Origin: Nonlabens sp. Hel1_33_55
GTDB lineage: Bacteria > Bacteroidota > Bacteroidia > Flavobacteriales > Flavobacteriaceae
Assembly: GCF_900101765.1 (NCBI RefSeq)
Contig: NZ_LT627735.1
Span: 310,001 to 374,000 of the forward strand
Direction of reading: 5' to 3'
Length of the DNA stretch: 64,000 bases
Position numbers and translations under genes: made by a program. Shown here piece after piece: positions 26,159 through 34,624 of the stretch. Numbering within the stretch: the stretch's first letter is position 1; every line of letters starts with the position of its first letter. The notes beneath the pieces are model-generated. The model had not been told where the DNA came from. It worked only from the letters and a program-made list of their open reading frames with translations, and did not search any database.

Positions 26159-26389
26159 ATGCAACTTCCTAGATTTTTAATGGGCGACCATTCTGAGCAT
26201 CCTGATGATATCTTTGTCATTCATACAGAGTATCCTAGATTTATCATTAATCTGATTGATGATGAGCTTGAGTTTATAGATGATATCCAAAAGGATGATA
26301 AGGAAGAACTAGAAGCCGAAACCAAAAATCTGATTGAAGAAGCCAGCCGTTTCTACGACGAGCAAATGGAATTCTACGAGAATGAATGA
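26159..26389 (+). CDS. Small conserved acidic protein of unknown function
   Basis: 76 aa, strongly acidic in the second half (DDELEFIDDIQKDDKEELE) and likely helical, with no membrane segment. A basic/aromatic N-terminal half (MQLPRFLMGDHSEHPDD, FVIHTEYPRFI) suggests a small folded domain. I do not know the function. It overlaps the downstream PAP2 gene by eight bases, so the two are translationally linked and probably form an operon divergent from lptB. Confidence 0.7.
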   Translation: MQLPRFLMGDHSEHPDDIFVIHTEYPRFIINLIDDELEFIDDIQKDDKEELEAETKNLIEEASRFYDEQMEFYENE

Positions 26390-26954
26390 TCTCAAGGATC
26401 TGGATTGGGATGCCACGATCGCTCTTAATGATTGGGGAAACGATGTGGTTGACCTATTCTTTAACACCATCACCCACAAGTTGTATTCCATACCATTATA
26501 CCTGGTTTTGCTCTATTTTTTCTATAAAAAACTGGGATGGAAAAACACAATGATTAGCGTTGTAGCCATTGCTATACTCATTGCGGCAAGTGATCAAATT
26601 GCTAATCTTTTCAAGGATGGTTTTGAAAGGTTAAGACCGTTTAGAGAACCGGCGCTTGATGGGCTCATTTCCAAAGTAGGTCGCAGTGGCGGCACCTTCG
26701 GGTTTTATAGTGCTCATGCTAGTAGCGCAGTTGGTCTGGCGACTTTCGTTTGTTTATTACTCTGGAATACCCAACGTCTATTGTGTGTCGTGACGATCAT
26801 ATGGGCAATGTTGGTCGCTTACAGCCGGGTTTATCTTGGTTTGCATTACTTGGGAGACATTTTAATGGGCGCCGTTATGGGAATATTATTAGGCCTGATC
26901 TGTTTTAAGTTGTTCGCTTTCGCGAAAGCGAGATATGGTACAAAAACAAAGTAA
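26382..26954 (+). CDS. PAP2-family membrane phosphatase
   Basis: 190 aa, a type 2 phosphatidic acid phosphatase-like protein with five or six membrane helices. The three active-site motifs are present: K-x6-RP in KDGFERLRP, the middle motif as GFYSAHAS (the usual PSGH is YSAH) and SR-x5-H-x3-D in SRVYLGLHYLGD. It may dephosphorylate undecaprenyl diphosphate or a lipid A or phospholipid substrate; related proteins do all three. ATG 26382 overlaps the preceding gene. The palindrome at 26916 encodes FAFAKAR in the C-terminal cytoplasmic tail. Confidence 0.88.
   Translation: MNDLKDLDWDATIALNDWGNDVVDLFFNTITHKLYSIPLYLVLLYFFYKKLGWKNTMISVVAIAILIAASDQIANLFKDGFERLRPFREPALDGLISKVGRSGGTFGFYSAHASSAVGLATFVCLLLWNTQRLLCVVTIIWAMLVAYSRVYLGLHYLGDILMGAVMGILLGLICFKLFAFAKARYGTKTK
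26916..26929. repeat. Iterated palindrome GCTTTCGCGAAAGC
   Basis: Perfect copy near the 3' end of the PAP2 gene, read as AFAKA. Confidence 0.95.
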
Positions 26955-26957
26955 AAT

Positions 26958-27338
26958 ATGAAGATCGATCAAGGTACCATCCATAATTTATTAGCTCAAA
27001 AGCAGCCGAAACTAAATAGTACTCACAGCAAACTTTGTATACCTATCATTTATCGCATTTATAAGAAAATGGGTGCTGGGATCAGATTTGATGATATTAA
27101 GGTCGATGAAACCTTAATAATTGATGGTCATCATAGATTTATAAGTTCCTTATTGGTGGACGATAAGTTGGATTATGTGGATTCAGCAAAGACATCTGCG
27201 ACCAGAATTTACGAATGGTCAGATGTGGAATTTGTGGAAGAAGATTGGGATACACAGGAACAGATTGCTCAATTTAATCGGGAAGATGCAGCCTTCAACA
27301 ATATTTCATTGGAGAAGTTGATGGAGCTAACCCGCTAA
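26958..27338 (+). CDS. Small protein with a ParB-like DGHHR motif
   Basis: 126 aa. LIIDGHHRFISSLLV (about residues 50-64) matches the nucleotide-binding DGHHR block of ParB/sulfiredoxin-like domains, but the rest is too short and too divergent for a confident family name. The C-terminal third is acidic (VEFVEEDWDTQEQIAQF). It is followed after 19 bases by a HAD-like gene, and the pair sits between the PAP2 gene and meaB. A small NTP-binding or nuclease-like role is possible; I do not assign one. Confidence 0.6.
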   Translation: MKIDQGTIHNLLAQKQPKLNSTHSKLCIPIIYRIYKKMGAGIRFDDIKVDETLIIDGHHRFISSLLVDDKLDYVDSAKTSATRIYEWSDVEFVEEDWDTQEQIAQFNREDAAFNNISLEKLMELTR

Positions 27339-27357
27339 ATTTTGGTATTTTAGTAAT

Positions 27358-27828
27358 ATGTTGATCTACTTAGATATCGATGGAGTGATGGTTGCGGCAA
27401 ATTCTTGGCGTAGGCCTAATATCCTTGATGATGGATTTGCAGAATTCACGCCTCAAGCTGTAAAAGCCCTCAATAAAATATTAGAATTTCCAGAAACTTC
27501 TATTGTTTTAACGACCTCGCACAAACACCATTTTTCCTTAGATCAATGGAAAGAGATGTTTAGAATAAGAAACATAGACATTGAAAATATTCAGCGGTTG
27601 CCAGAAAACAATGAAAATTTGAATCGTAAAGAAGAGCTTATGCTTTGGTTCCAAAAAACTGAGATCAAAGATCATTTTATAATAATCGACGATGACAAAT
27701 CTCTAAATGCCTTGTCGCCTTATTTGAAATATCGTCTGATACAAACAAATGCATCCGTTGGGTTAACTGATCACCTGGCAGATCAAGCACTGACGATCAT
27801 GTCGACTCTCGATATGGAGTTGATCTAG
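27358..27828 (+). CDS. HAD-like domain protein
   Basis: 156 aa. YLDIDGVMV (4-12) is HAD motif I, VLTTSHKHH near residue 49 is motif II and FIIIDDDKSL near 101 is the motif IV acid cluster. The size and the short cap-less form resemble the HAD domains found in bacterial RNA-repair (Swiss Army Knife) proteins, but as a stand-alone protein it could act on another phosphoester. Likely co-transcribed with the ParB-like gene upstream. It ends one base before the meaB stop on the other strand. Confidence 0.7.
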   Translation: MLIYLDIDGVMVAANSWRRPNILDDGFAEFTPQAVKALNKILEFPETSIVLTTSHKHHFSLDQWKEMFRIRNIDIENIQRLPENNENLNRKEELMLWFQKTEIKDHFIIIDDDKSLNALSPYLKYRLIQTNASVGLTDHLADQALTIMSTLDMELI

Positions 27829-27829
27829 T

Positions 27830-28846
27830 TTATTTCTTATTCATTAAAATATCTGCAGCCTCAAATGCAGTAATCTTTTTATCAAGAATTTGCTGTTCTA
27901 TATTTTTCAAATGCTTTTCAATTGCTGGTCGATTATAGAATTCAGATTTTAAACGATCCTCAATTGTTTGGTGTAGCCAATAGATTTCTTGTAAGTTTCG
28001 TCGTTCTTGAAATGAACCATTAGATTCACTTTGGGCTTTATATTCTTGAATTTGAGATCCAACCTCACTGATTCCTTCCTGTTTCAATCCACTCGCTGTT
28101 ATGACTTTTGTAGACCAGTTGTTGTTTCTTGATGGCATGAGATGCAGTGCGTTTTTGAATTCGCGTTGGGCATGTTTTGCCGCGGTTTTATTCTCTCCAT
28201 CGGCTTTGTTGATAACGATGAGGTCTGCCATTTCCATGATGCCTTTTTTGATTCCTTGTAGATCATCACCGGCACCAGCAAGTTTAAGCAGGAGAAAAAA
28301 GTCAGTCATGCTATGCACGGCAGTCTCACTTTGACCTACACCAACGGTTTCAATAATGATGAAATCAAAACCAGCAGCTTCACATAGGATAATCGCTTCT
28401 CTGGTTTTACGAGCCACACCGCCCAAAGTCGTTCCTGCAGGACTAGGTCTGATAAATGCTTGGTCACTCTTAACCAGTTCTTCCATGCGCGTCTTATCGC
28501 CCAGAATACTTCCTCTTGAAATACTACTCGATGGGTCAATGGCAAGCACAGCTACCTTCTTTCCCGAAGAAATAAGATGAGATCCCAACGCCTCAATGAA
28601 TGTTGATTTACCAACACCAGGGACGCCGGTAATTCCTAATCTAAATGACTTTCCCGAGTAGGGTAGAGCTTTTGATAATATCGCTTTCGCGAAAGCGGAA
28701 TCACTCACTGCTGTACTTTCAACGAGCGTGATGGATTTACTTAGAGCACTGATCTCGCCATTTTTCAATTGCTCGAAAAGCTCCTCTACATCCAACGCTT
28801 TTTTGCGATGCTTTAAATTGGGATTGATATGTGCCGACTCTGACAA
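27830..28846 (-). CDS. meaB: Methylmalonyl-CoA mutase-associated GTPase MeaB
   Basis: 338 aa. This G3E-type GTPase loads and protects the adenosylcobalamin cofactor of methylmalonyl-CoA mutase. Walker A is GVPGVGKST (75-83), then VLAIDPSSSISRGSILGDKTRM, the switch region ETVGVGQSE and the base-recognition VINKADG. The palindrome at 28683 encodes DSAFAKAIL in the N-terminal helix, at a position where homologues carry ordinary helix residues, so nothing appears to have been inserted. The mutase itself is not in the window, but a corrinoid adenosyltransferase lies at 33572. It is preceded by a DUF3140-like gene 40 bases upstream. Confidence 0.93.
   Translation of the reverse strand: MSESAHINPNLKHRKKALDVEELFEQLKNGEISALSKSITLVESTAVSDSAFAKAILSKALPYSGKSFRLGITGVPGVGKSTFIEALGSHLISSGKKVAVLAIDPSSSISRGSILGDKTRMEELVKSDQAFIRPSPAGTTLGGVARKTREAIILCEAAGFDFIIIETVGVGQSETAVHSMTDFFLLLKLAGAGDDLQGIKKGIMEMADLIVINKADGENKTAAKHAQREFKNALHLMPSRNNNWSTKVITASGLKQEGISEVGSQIQEYKAQSESNGSFQERRNLQEIYWLHQTIEDRLKSEFYNRPAIEKHLKNIEQQILDKKITAFEAADILMNKK
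28683..28696. repeat. Iterated palindrome GCTTTCGCGAAAGC
   Basis: Perfect copy in meaB, read on the minus strand as AFAKA within DSAFAKA. Confidence 0.95.
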
Positions 28847-28886
28847 TACAAGGTTTTAGAAATATAAAGATCGCAATAAATCTTGA

Positions 28887-29231
28887 CTAGCAGTCCATGT
28901 CCTTGCATGGATCGTGGCCCCAGTTTTTTAGACTGTAGCGCCAGTCGGACTCTTTGATATCGCTACTAGGTTTCTGAGCCTTGTGGCGATTGATGTAACC
29001 TATAACCTTATTCATGTGATTATAATTGGTTTCAGTTAGCTCGTCCTTTTTCTTGTTTTTGATCTTGATAATTTTCTTACCAGACTTGTGACCTATAGCT
29101 TCACCGTCGCCACTGTCTTGTCCTACATCTTTTGATTTATCGGTGTCCAGCCAGTCTTCCAGCTCACTAGGCGTCATGTTTACTAAATCGTAGAATTCAT
29201 CATAGATCTCGTCGTTGCTTTTATCGCTCAT
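28887..29231 (-). CDS. DUF3140-like protein
   Basis: 114 aa from ATG 29231. The pattern NMTPSELEDWLDTDKSKDVG, then GHKSGKKIIKI and DWRYSLKNWGHDP is that of the small DUF3140 family, whose function is unknown. It is hydrophilic and charged, with no membrane segment or signal peptide. Upstream on its strand is the secA terminator region. It probably forms a transcription unit with meaB, although a functional link is not evident. Confidence 0.75.
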   Translation of the reverse strand: MSDKSNDEIYDEFYDLVNMTPSELEDWLDTDKSKDVGQDSGDGEAIGHKSGKKIIKIKNKKKDELTETNYNHMNKVIGYINRHKAQKPSSDIKESDWRYSLKNWGHDPCKDMDC

Positions 29232-29328
29232 GGTTTTTGTTTTCAAGATAGGAAGTGATCTGTAGGTAAAGTGCTACGGTAATGTTAAGTAAGAATATTT
29301 TATTCACGTTGAACTCAACCAATCGCTC

Positions 29329-29414
29329 CTTCTCGACTGTCGCTCGAAGCGGCTGCATTATTCTTTTCCAATTTGCTTATTGAACCAGTATCGAGCGGCA
29401 GTCGAGATATGGTT
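29329..29414. repeat. 86-bp direct repeat, copy 1
   Basis: Copy 1 of a direct repeat whose second copy is at 29447-29532, with about 95 percent identity (four differences seen by eye). Each copy is itself an imperfect inverted repeat: CTCGACTGTCGCTCGA near the left end and TCGAGCGGCAGTCGAG near the right. The left-end core is an exact reverse complement of the 14-mer inside the glycosyltransferase gene at 16039. The 29232-29627 gap holds this pair, one terminator and nothing that looks coding. Confidence 0.85.
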
Positions 29415-29446
29415 TTTGTTCAGAAGATTCTCTTAGTGGATTACGG

Positions 29447-29532
29447 CTTCTCGACTCTCGCTCGAAGTGGTTGCATTATTCTTTTTCAATTTGCTTATTG
29501 AACCAGTATCGAGCGGCAGTCGAGATATGGTT
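29447..29532. repeat. 86-bp direct repeat, copy 2
   Basis: Second copy of the element at 29329-29414, separated from it by 32 bases of unrelated sequence. The terminal inverted arms are kept, with one change in the left arm (CTCGACTCTCGCTCGA). It ends eight bases before the secA terminator. Confidence 0.85.
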
Positions 29533-29539
29533 AAATAAC

Positions 29540-29572
29540 AAAAAAGCCTGAACTATAAGTTCAGGCTTTTTT
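29540..29572 (-). terminator. Intrinsic terminator after secA
   Basis: A perfect 15-bp stem, AAAAAAGCCTGAACT with AGTTCAGGCTTTTTT, and a three-base loop. It is symmetrical enough to act in both directions; on the minus strand it lies 56 bases beyond the secA stop and ends in a T-run. Confidence 0.9.
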
Positions 29573-29627
29573 GATGTTCTGCTTTCGCAATTCGGCGGCG
29601 CTCAGTGCGAGCTACCGCAAACTTATT

Positions 29628-32600
29628 CTAGAATTTATCCAATACCCATTCACCTTTATTGATCAATGGAATGGCTTGTTTGTACTTACATTCCTTAGAT
29701 TCTCCAGTCATGATGTTCTTGATCGTAACTTGATCGTTGCGACCAATTTTAGGCTGGTCGCGAGTGATGGTTTCTGTCACAGGCTGGCGTTGTTGCTGAC
29801 TTGCGCCTGCGCCAACAGCTCTGTTCTGAGCGGCCTGCTCATCGCTGTTGAGGATCTCATCTTTTGAAGTGGTGGTTTTCTCTGCTTTTTGTTCACGAGC
29901 TTCCTTGATGGCATTTGCATCTTGAGTAGGCAAGTCACCCTTAAACATGAAACCGATTACTTCTTTGTTCACCTTATCAATCATTTCCTTGAACAGCTCA
30001 AAAGCTTCAAACTTATAGATCAATAATGGATCCTTCTGCTCATGAACAGCTAGCTGTACACTTTGCTTCAACTCATCCATTTTACGTAAATGCGTTTTCC
30101 AAGCATCGTCGATGATAGCCAACGTGATGTTCTTCTCAAAGTCGGTTACCAATGTTTTTCCTTCAGATTCGTAAGCATCCTTAAGATTGGTGGAGACGTT
30201 CAAGGTCTTGATACCATCTGTAAAAGGAACGGCGATACGCTCAAATTTACGCTCGTCATTTTCCACTACATTCTTGATCACTGGATACACTTCTCTCGCT
30301 GTGCGCTCCATTTTCTCTTTATAGTGCTCGTATGCGGCTTTATAAATTGCCGATGTAATCTGAGGTTCTGTTTTAGACTTAAATTCTGACTCGCTAATAG
30401 GACTACTCATCGAGAAGTAGCGTATCAATTCAAAATCAAAGTTTTTGAAATCTTGAGAGATTTTGTTAGTTGAAACAATATTCTCTGCAATGTCATAAAT
30501 CATGTTAGCGATGTCTACCGCTAGACGATCACCAAATAGTGCATGATAACGTCTCTTATAGATAACTTCACGCTGTGCGTTCATCACATCATCATATTCC
30601 AATAGACGTTTACGAACTCCAAATGCATTTTCTTCCACTTTTTTCTGCGCACGTTCAATAGATTTAGAAATCATTGAATGCTGAATCACTTCACCTTCTT
30701 TCATACCCAATCTATCCATGGTTTTTGCCATACGCTCAGAACCAAACAATCGCATCAAGTTATCTTCCAGAGACACGTAAAACTGCGAGCTTCCTGGATC
30801 TCCTTGACGACCAGCACGACCACGTAACTGTCTATCGACACGTCTTGAATCGTGACGTTCTGTACCTATAATAGCTAGACCGCCAGCTTTTTTGACTTCT
30901 TCTGATAATTTAATGTCTGTACCACGACCTGCCATGTTGGTGGCGATGGTGATTTGACCAGAATTACCAGCTTCGGCTACAATTTCAGACTCGCGTTTGT
31001 GCTGTTTTGCATTCAAAACATTGTGCTCAATTCCTGCGCGCTGCAGTGTTCTACTCAATAATTCTGAAATATCAACCGATGTCGTACCTATCAATACAGG
31101 ACGACCGGCTTCTTTAAGGCGTGTTACTTCTTCAATGACAGCACCGTACTTTTCTCTTTTGGTTTTGTAAACAAGATCCTGACGGTCATCACGAGCGATA
31201 GGTCTGTTGGTTGGGATCTCCACAACATCTAATTTATAGATTTCCCAGAATTCACCAGCTTCAGTTACCGCAGTACCTGTCATACCAGATAACTTCTTAT
31301 ACATTCTAAAGTAATTCTGCAACGTGATGGTAGCAAAAGTCTGTGTGGCATCCTGAATGGTTACATTTTCTTTTGCCTCAATCGCTTGGTGCAATCCATC
31401 GCTATAACGGCGACCATCCATGATACGACCAGTTTGCTCATCAACGATCATTACTTGTTCCTCACTTACAGTTTTGATGGCTCCAGTAGTGGCATCTCTT
31501 GTTTTTTTGTCTTTAGACATTACCACATATTCCGTATCGCGCTCAAAAAGGGTGTATGCTTTTAATAGCTGATTAAGTGTGTGAATGCGTTCAGATTTTA
31601 CTGCAAATTCACGGAAAAGCTCTTCTTTCTTTTCGGCTTCTTCTTCCTTGCTGTAACCGCCGTTCTCGATCTTACCGATCTCGATACCAACTTCTGGCAT
31701 GATAAAGAATTCAGGATCGTCATCTCCTGAAAGGTATTCGATTCCTTTATCTGTTAATTCAACTTGGTTATTTTTCTCGTCAATCACAAAGTACAGTTCT
31801 GCATCCACAGTCGGCATCTCGCGATTGTTGTCAGACATGTAGTGATTTTCTGTCTTTTGAAGTAATTGCTTGATACCTTCTTCACTAAGGAATTTGATCA
31901 ATGCTTTGTTCTTAGGTAGACCACGATAAACTCGCAGTAACTCCAATCCACCTTCTTTAGAATCTCCTTCTGAAATCAATTTTTTAGCTTTCGCCAAAGT
32001 TTGTGTCAGTTCCTTTCTTTGAACATTCACGATATTATCGACGGGACGCTTGAGTACATCAAATTCCTGGCGATCACCTTCTGGAACTGGTCCAGAAATA
32101 ATCAAAGGCGTACGTGCATCATCAATAAGAACGGAATCCGTTTCATCTATGATGGCATAGTTGTGTTTGCGCTGTACCAGATCTGCAGTGGCATGAGCCA
32201 TATTATCACGCAGGTAATCAAAACCAAATTCGTTATTGGTACCATAAGTGATGTCTGCTAGATAAGCTTTACGACGTGACTCAGAATTAGGTTTGTGATA
32301 ATCAATACAATCAATACTCAACCCGTGGAATTCAAACAATGGTCCTATCCATGCGCTGTCACGTTTTGCTAGGTAATCATTTACCGTTACTACGTGAACA
32401 CCATTACCGGTCAATGCATTAAGGTAAACAGGAAGTGTGGCTACAAGCGTTTTACCTTCACCAGTCTGCATCTCTGCAATTTTTCCCATGTGCAATGCTG
32501 TACCACCTATGAGTTGTACGTCGTAGTGAATCATATCCCAGGTGATGGGCTTACCAGCGGCATCCCAAGAGTTGGACCAGACGGCATGGTCGCCATCTAG

Positions 32601-33044
32601 GGTCACATAATCTTTTTCACCACTCAACTCACGATCGCGTGTAGTGGCTGCTACTTTAAGCTCTGTATTGTGGAAGAATCTTTTTGCCGTTTCTTTCATC
32701 ACTGCAAAGGCCTCTGGCATGATCTCATTCAGTACAGCCTCTGCTTCTTCATACGCCTGCTCTTGAAGTTTATCGATTTGCTCATAGATGTCCTCTCGCT
32801 TGTCAATATCTTCTTCGTTATTGGCATCTTCTTGTAAAGAGGTGATCTGCTGTAGTGTGTTCGCTTTCGCGGAAGCGATCTTATCCTTAAACTCTGTTGT
32901 TTTATGGCGCAGTTCATCAATGGACAGACTTTCCATTGCTTTCTCAAAACTTAAGGTTTTTGTGACGTTAGGCTGCAGTTCTGCAACGTCCTGCTTTGAT
33001 TTGTCGCCTACGAATATTTTTAAAACGGAATCTAATAGTCCCAT
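29628..33044 (-). CDS. secA: Protein translocase subunit SecA
   Basis: 1138 aa, the motor ATPase that drives preproteins through SecYEG. Walker A MQTGEGKT, the DEAD-like IIDETDSVLIDDARTPLIIS, TGTAVTEAGEFWEIY, TNRPIARDD, and NMAGRGTDIKL and QLRGRAGRQGDPGSSQFY in the second motor domain are intact. It is clearly longer than the 800-900 residues of classical SecA; an acidic insertion in the first motor domain (about residues 345-475) and an extended tail account for it, as is known for the phylum. The C-terminal Cys-rich zinc motif of E. coli SecA is absent. A one-mismatch palindrome at 32863 encodes IASAKAN near residue 57. Confidence 0.97.
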   Translation of the reverse strand: MGLLDSVLKIFVGDKSKQDVAELQPNVTKTLSFEKAMESLSIDELRHKTTEFKDKIASAKANTLQQITSLQEDANNEEDIDKREDIYEQIDKLQEQAYEEAEAVLNEIMPEAFAVMKETAKRFFHNTELKVAATTRDRELSGEKDYVTLDGDHAVWSNSWDAAGKPITWDMIHYDVQLIGGTALHMGKIAEMQTGEGKTLVATLPVYLNALTGNGVHVVTVNDYLAKRDSAWIGPLFEFHGLSIDCIDYHKPNSESRRKAYLADITYGTNNEFGFDYLRDNMAHATADLVQRKHNYAIIDETDSVLIDDARTPLIISGPVPEGDRQEFDVLKRPVDNIVNVQRKELTQTLAKAKKLISEGDSKEGGLELLRVYRGLPKNKALIKFLSEEGIKQLLQKTENHYMSDNNREMPTVDAELYFVIDEKNNQVELTDKGIEYLSGDDDPEFFIMPEVGIEIGKIENGGYSKEEEAEKKEELFREFAVKSERIHTLNQLLKAYTLFERDTEYVVMSKDKKTRDATTGAIKTVSEEQVMIVDEQTGRIMDGRRYSDGLHQAIEAKENVTIQDATQTFATITLQNYFRMYKKLSGMTGTAVTEAGEFWEIYKLDVVEIPTNRPIARDDRQDLVYKTKREKYGAVIEEVTRLKEAGRPVLIGTTSVDISELLSRTLQRAGIEHNVLNAKQHKRESEIVAEAGNSGQITIATNMAGRGTDIKLSEEVKKAGGLAIIGTERHDSRRVDRQLRGRAGRQGDPGSSQFYVSLEDNLMRLFGSERMAKTMDRLGMKEGEVIQHSMISKSIERAQKKVEENAFGVRKRLLEYDDVMNAQREVIYKRRYHALFGDRLAVDIANMIYDIAENIVSTNKISQDFKNFDFELIRYFSMSSPISESEFKSKTEPQITSAIYKAAYEHYKEKMERTAREVYPVIKNVVENDERKFERIAVPFTDGIKTLNVSTNLKDAYESEGKTLVTDFEKNITLAIIDDAWKTHLRKMDELKQSVQLAVHEQKDPLLIYKFEAFELFKEMIDKVNKEVIGFMFKGDLPTQDANAIKEAREQKAEKTTTSKDEILNSDEQAAQNRAVGAGASQQQRQPVTETITRDQPKIGRNDQVTIKNIMTGESKECKYKQAIPLINKGEWVLDKF
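32863..32876. repeat. One-mismatch copy of the iterated palindrome
   Basis: GCTTTCGCGGAAGC near the 5' end of secA, read on the minus strand as ASAKA. Confidence 0.75.
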
Positions 33045-33117
33045 GTTGTGGTATATAATTGATTAATAGCTATTTATATTTATAAAATTGCTCTGGTCAA
33101 GATCTTAAATATAAAGC

Positions 33118-33145
33118 AAAAAAAAAGCCTCTTACGAGACTTTTT
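33118..33145 (-). terminator. Intrinsic terminator between the DUF2795 gene and secA
   Basis: On the minus strand the sequence AAAAAGTCTC-GTAA-GAGGCTTTTT forms a ten-bp stem with one mismatch and runs into a stretch of nine T. It stands 15 bases after the stop of the 73-residue gene and separates that gene from secA. Confidence 0.75.
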
Positions 33146-33159
33146 AAGGTTATAGATGT

Positions 33160-33381
33160 CTAGTATTCATCCTCATTCCAGAGGTAATCATCGTCTGTAG
33201 GATAGTCTGGCCAGATTTCCTGGATCGACTCATAAGAATCACCTTCGTCCTCGATGGCCTGTAGGTTCTCAACGACCTCCAACGGCGCACCGGTACGGAT
33301 AGCGTAGTCAATAAGTTCGTCCTTTTCTGCTGGCCAAGGAGCATCACTTAAATAGGATGCAAGTTCAAGTGTCCAATACAT
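33160..33381 (-). CDS. DUF2795 domain protein
   Basis: 73 aa, very acidic. SDAPWPAEKDELIDYAIRTG and VVENLQAIEDEGDSYESIQE fit the DUF2795 pattern (P-A-x-K-D-E-L-x-x-x-A), followed by an acidic, Trp-containing tail (DDDYLWNEDEY). Its function is unknown, although it is a recurring small protein in Bacteroidota. It has its own promoter (33404-33434) and terminator, so it is a monocistronic unit. Confidence 0.8.
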   Translation of the reverse strand: MYWTLELASYLSDAPWPAEKDELIDYAIRTGAPLEVVENLQAIEDEGDSYESIQEIWPDYPTDDDYLWNEDEY

Positions 33382-33403
33382 AATTTTACTCGTTTATTTT
33401 TTG

Positions 33404-33434
33404 CAAAAATAGACGGTTTGTCCACTTTTCCAAA
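33404..33434 (-). promoter_or_regulatory. Bacteroidota-type promoter of the DUF2795 gene
   Basis: On the minus strand TTTG (33434-33431) is followed after 19 bases by TATTTTTG (33411-33404), an excellent match to the -33/-7 consensus. The predicted start of transcription is about 33397, leaving a leader of roughly 16 bases. Confidence 0.75.
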
Positions 33435-33571
33435 TTTTTTTGATAATTTAAGATTCAAGATTTTAAAGAGCGGTTAAGCTTTTGGAAATCAAATTGTTTT
33501 GTTCAAAATGTGAAGTGTGATTCCATGTGTTCCAGCTGCAAGAATATCCTAAAATATTTGCTAAGCCCGAT

Positions 33572-34144
33572 CTAATGTTTTTTAGGAATCCACTTGATCT
33601 CTTCTGCCTGTAGATCTTTAGACAACTTACGTGCCAATACAAACAGATAGTCAGAAAGTCTGTTGAGATATTTGATTACCTGTGGATCGATAGGTGAACT
33701 CGCATTCAATTCCACTGCTAGGCGCTCTGCGCGTCTACAAACAGTACGTGTTATGTGACAGAATGACACAGACTGATGACCGCCAGGAAGAATGAAATGC
33801 GTCATTTGAGGTAGATCCTCTTCCATTTGATCCATTTGAGTTTCTAATTCTGACACGTTCTCATCAGAAATCTTTGGGATGTTCAAGCGTTCCTTACCAT
33901 TCTTGAGAAGCTCCTTTTCTGGTGGTGTGGCAAGAATAGATCCAATGGTAAATAGCCTATCCTGTATCTCAATAATGAACTTTTTGACTTCACTATCAAC
34001 AGGTTGATCTCTTAAAAGACCCATCCACGAATTAAGTTCATCAACGGTTCCATAACTATCTATTCGTAGATTGTTCTTGGGAACACGCGTACCACCAAAA
34101 AGTGATGTTTCTCCTGTATCGCCTGTCTTTGTATAGATTTTCAT
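33572..34144 (-). CDS. Cob(I)yrinic acid a,c-diamide adenosyltransferase, PduO type
   Basis: 190 aa. It transfers adenosine from ATP to reduced corrinoid to make adenosylcobalamin. MKIYTKTGDTGETSLFGGTRV (N terminus), DSYGTVDELNSWMG, FILPGGH and CRRAERLAVEL are the PduO-type ATP- and corrinoid-binding motifs, and YLNRLSDYLFVLAR closes the five-helix bundle. It would supply the cofactor that MeaB (27830) delivers to methylmalonyl-CoA mutase. Three bases separate it from the PH-like gene upstream on its strand. Confidence 0.93.
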   Translation of the reverse strand: MKIYTKTGDTGETSLFGGTRVPKNNLRIDSYGTVDELNSWMGLLRDQPVDSEVKKFIIEIQDRLFTIGSILATPPEKELLKNGKERLNIPKISDENVSELETQMDQMEEDLPQMTHFILPGGHQSVSFCHITRTVCRRAERLAVELNASSPIDPQVIKYLNRLSDYLFVLARKLSKDLQAEEIKWIPKKH

Positions 34145-34147
34145 TTT

Positions 34148-34612
34148 TTAATCAATTGAAGTTGGAAAAATATCATCCTCATCATCTTGTACTTCGATGT
34201 CTGGCTTCAGCTCTAAAAGCTTTTCAATGAACTTTTCGTTATTATAAGGACTGATGTATAGCTCGTTGTAATTATTGTATCTAATAATGATACCATTGCG
34301 AGCTGTGGCAGGTTTCAAACCTACCCATAAAGTCGTGTTCTTTACGACTTGTTCTATGTCTGCAATCTTTATTGAGCCTCTGATAGGTCCAGAAACATAT
34401 TTCAATTCGTCGTTATCCAACACATAATAGGTTTGGATAAGAATCCATATCAACAAAAATGGAACTACCAGCATTAGAATGATGCTGGGTATCCAGATGG
34501 ATAAATCTTTCTGGGTATTTTCTAGTGAAGAAAAAAGTAGGTAAATCAATAATGTGGAAACGAGGATTACCACGCTCATCATCAAAAAACCTTTTTTACT
34601 TCTAAATCTCAC
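34148..34612 (-). CDS. Membrane protein with a bacterial PH-like domain
   Basis: 154 aa. There are two membrane segments (about residues 10-28 and 39-63), followed by a beta-rich soluble part: TYYVLDNDELKYVSGPIRGS, IKIADIEQVVKN and GIIIRYNNYNELYISP. This is the arrangement of the PH domain-containing (formerly DUF1200-like) small membrane proteins. The function is unknown. It lies between the AhpD-like and adenosyltransferase genes, and the short gaps suggest one operon from kdsD to the adenosyltransferase. Confidence 0.7.
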   Translation of the reverse strand: MRFRSKKGFLMMSVVILVSTLLIYLLFSSLENTQKDLSIWIPSIILMLVVPFLLIWILIQTYYVLDNDELKYVSGPIRGSIKIADIEQVVKNTTLWVGLKPATARNGIIIRYNNYNELYISPYNNEKFIEKLLELKPDIEVQDDEDDIFPTSID

Positions 34613-34624
34613 TAATCAAGTTTA

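Noticed and set aside
29329..29532. The two 86-bp repeats as a CRISPR array
   Set aside because: Only two units, far longer than CRISPR repeats, one spacer and no cas genes; the internal inverted repeats fit a REP- or MITE-like element.
29581..29625. GCTTTCGCAATTCGGCGG region as another iterated palindrome copy
   Set aside because: Only the left half (GCTTTCGC) matches; the right half is absent.
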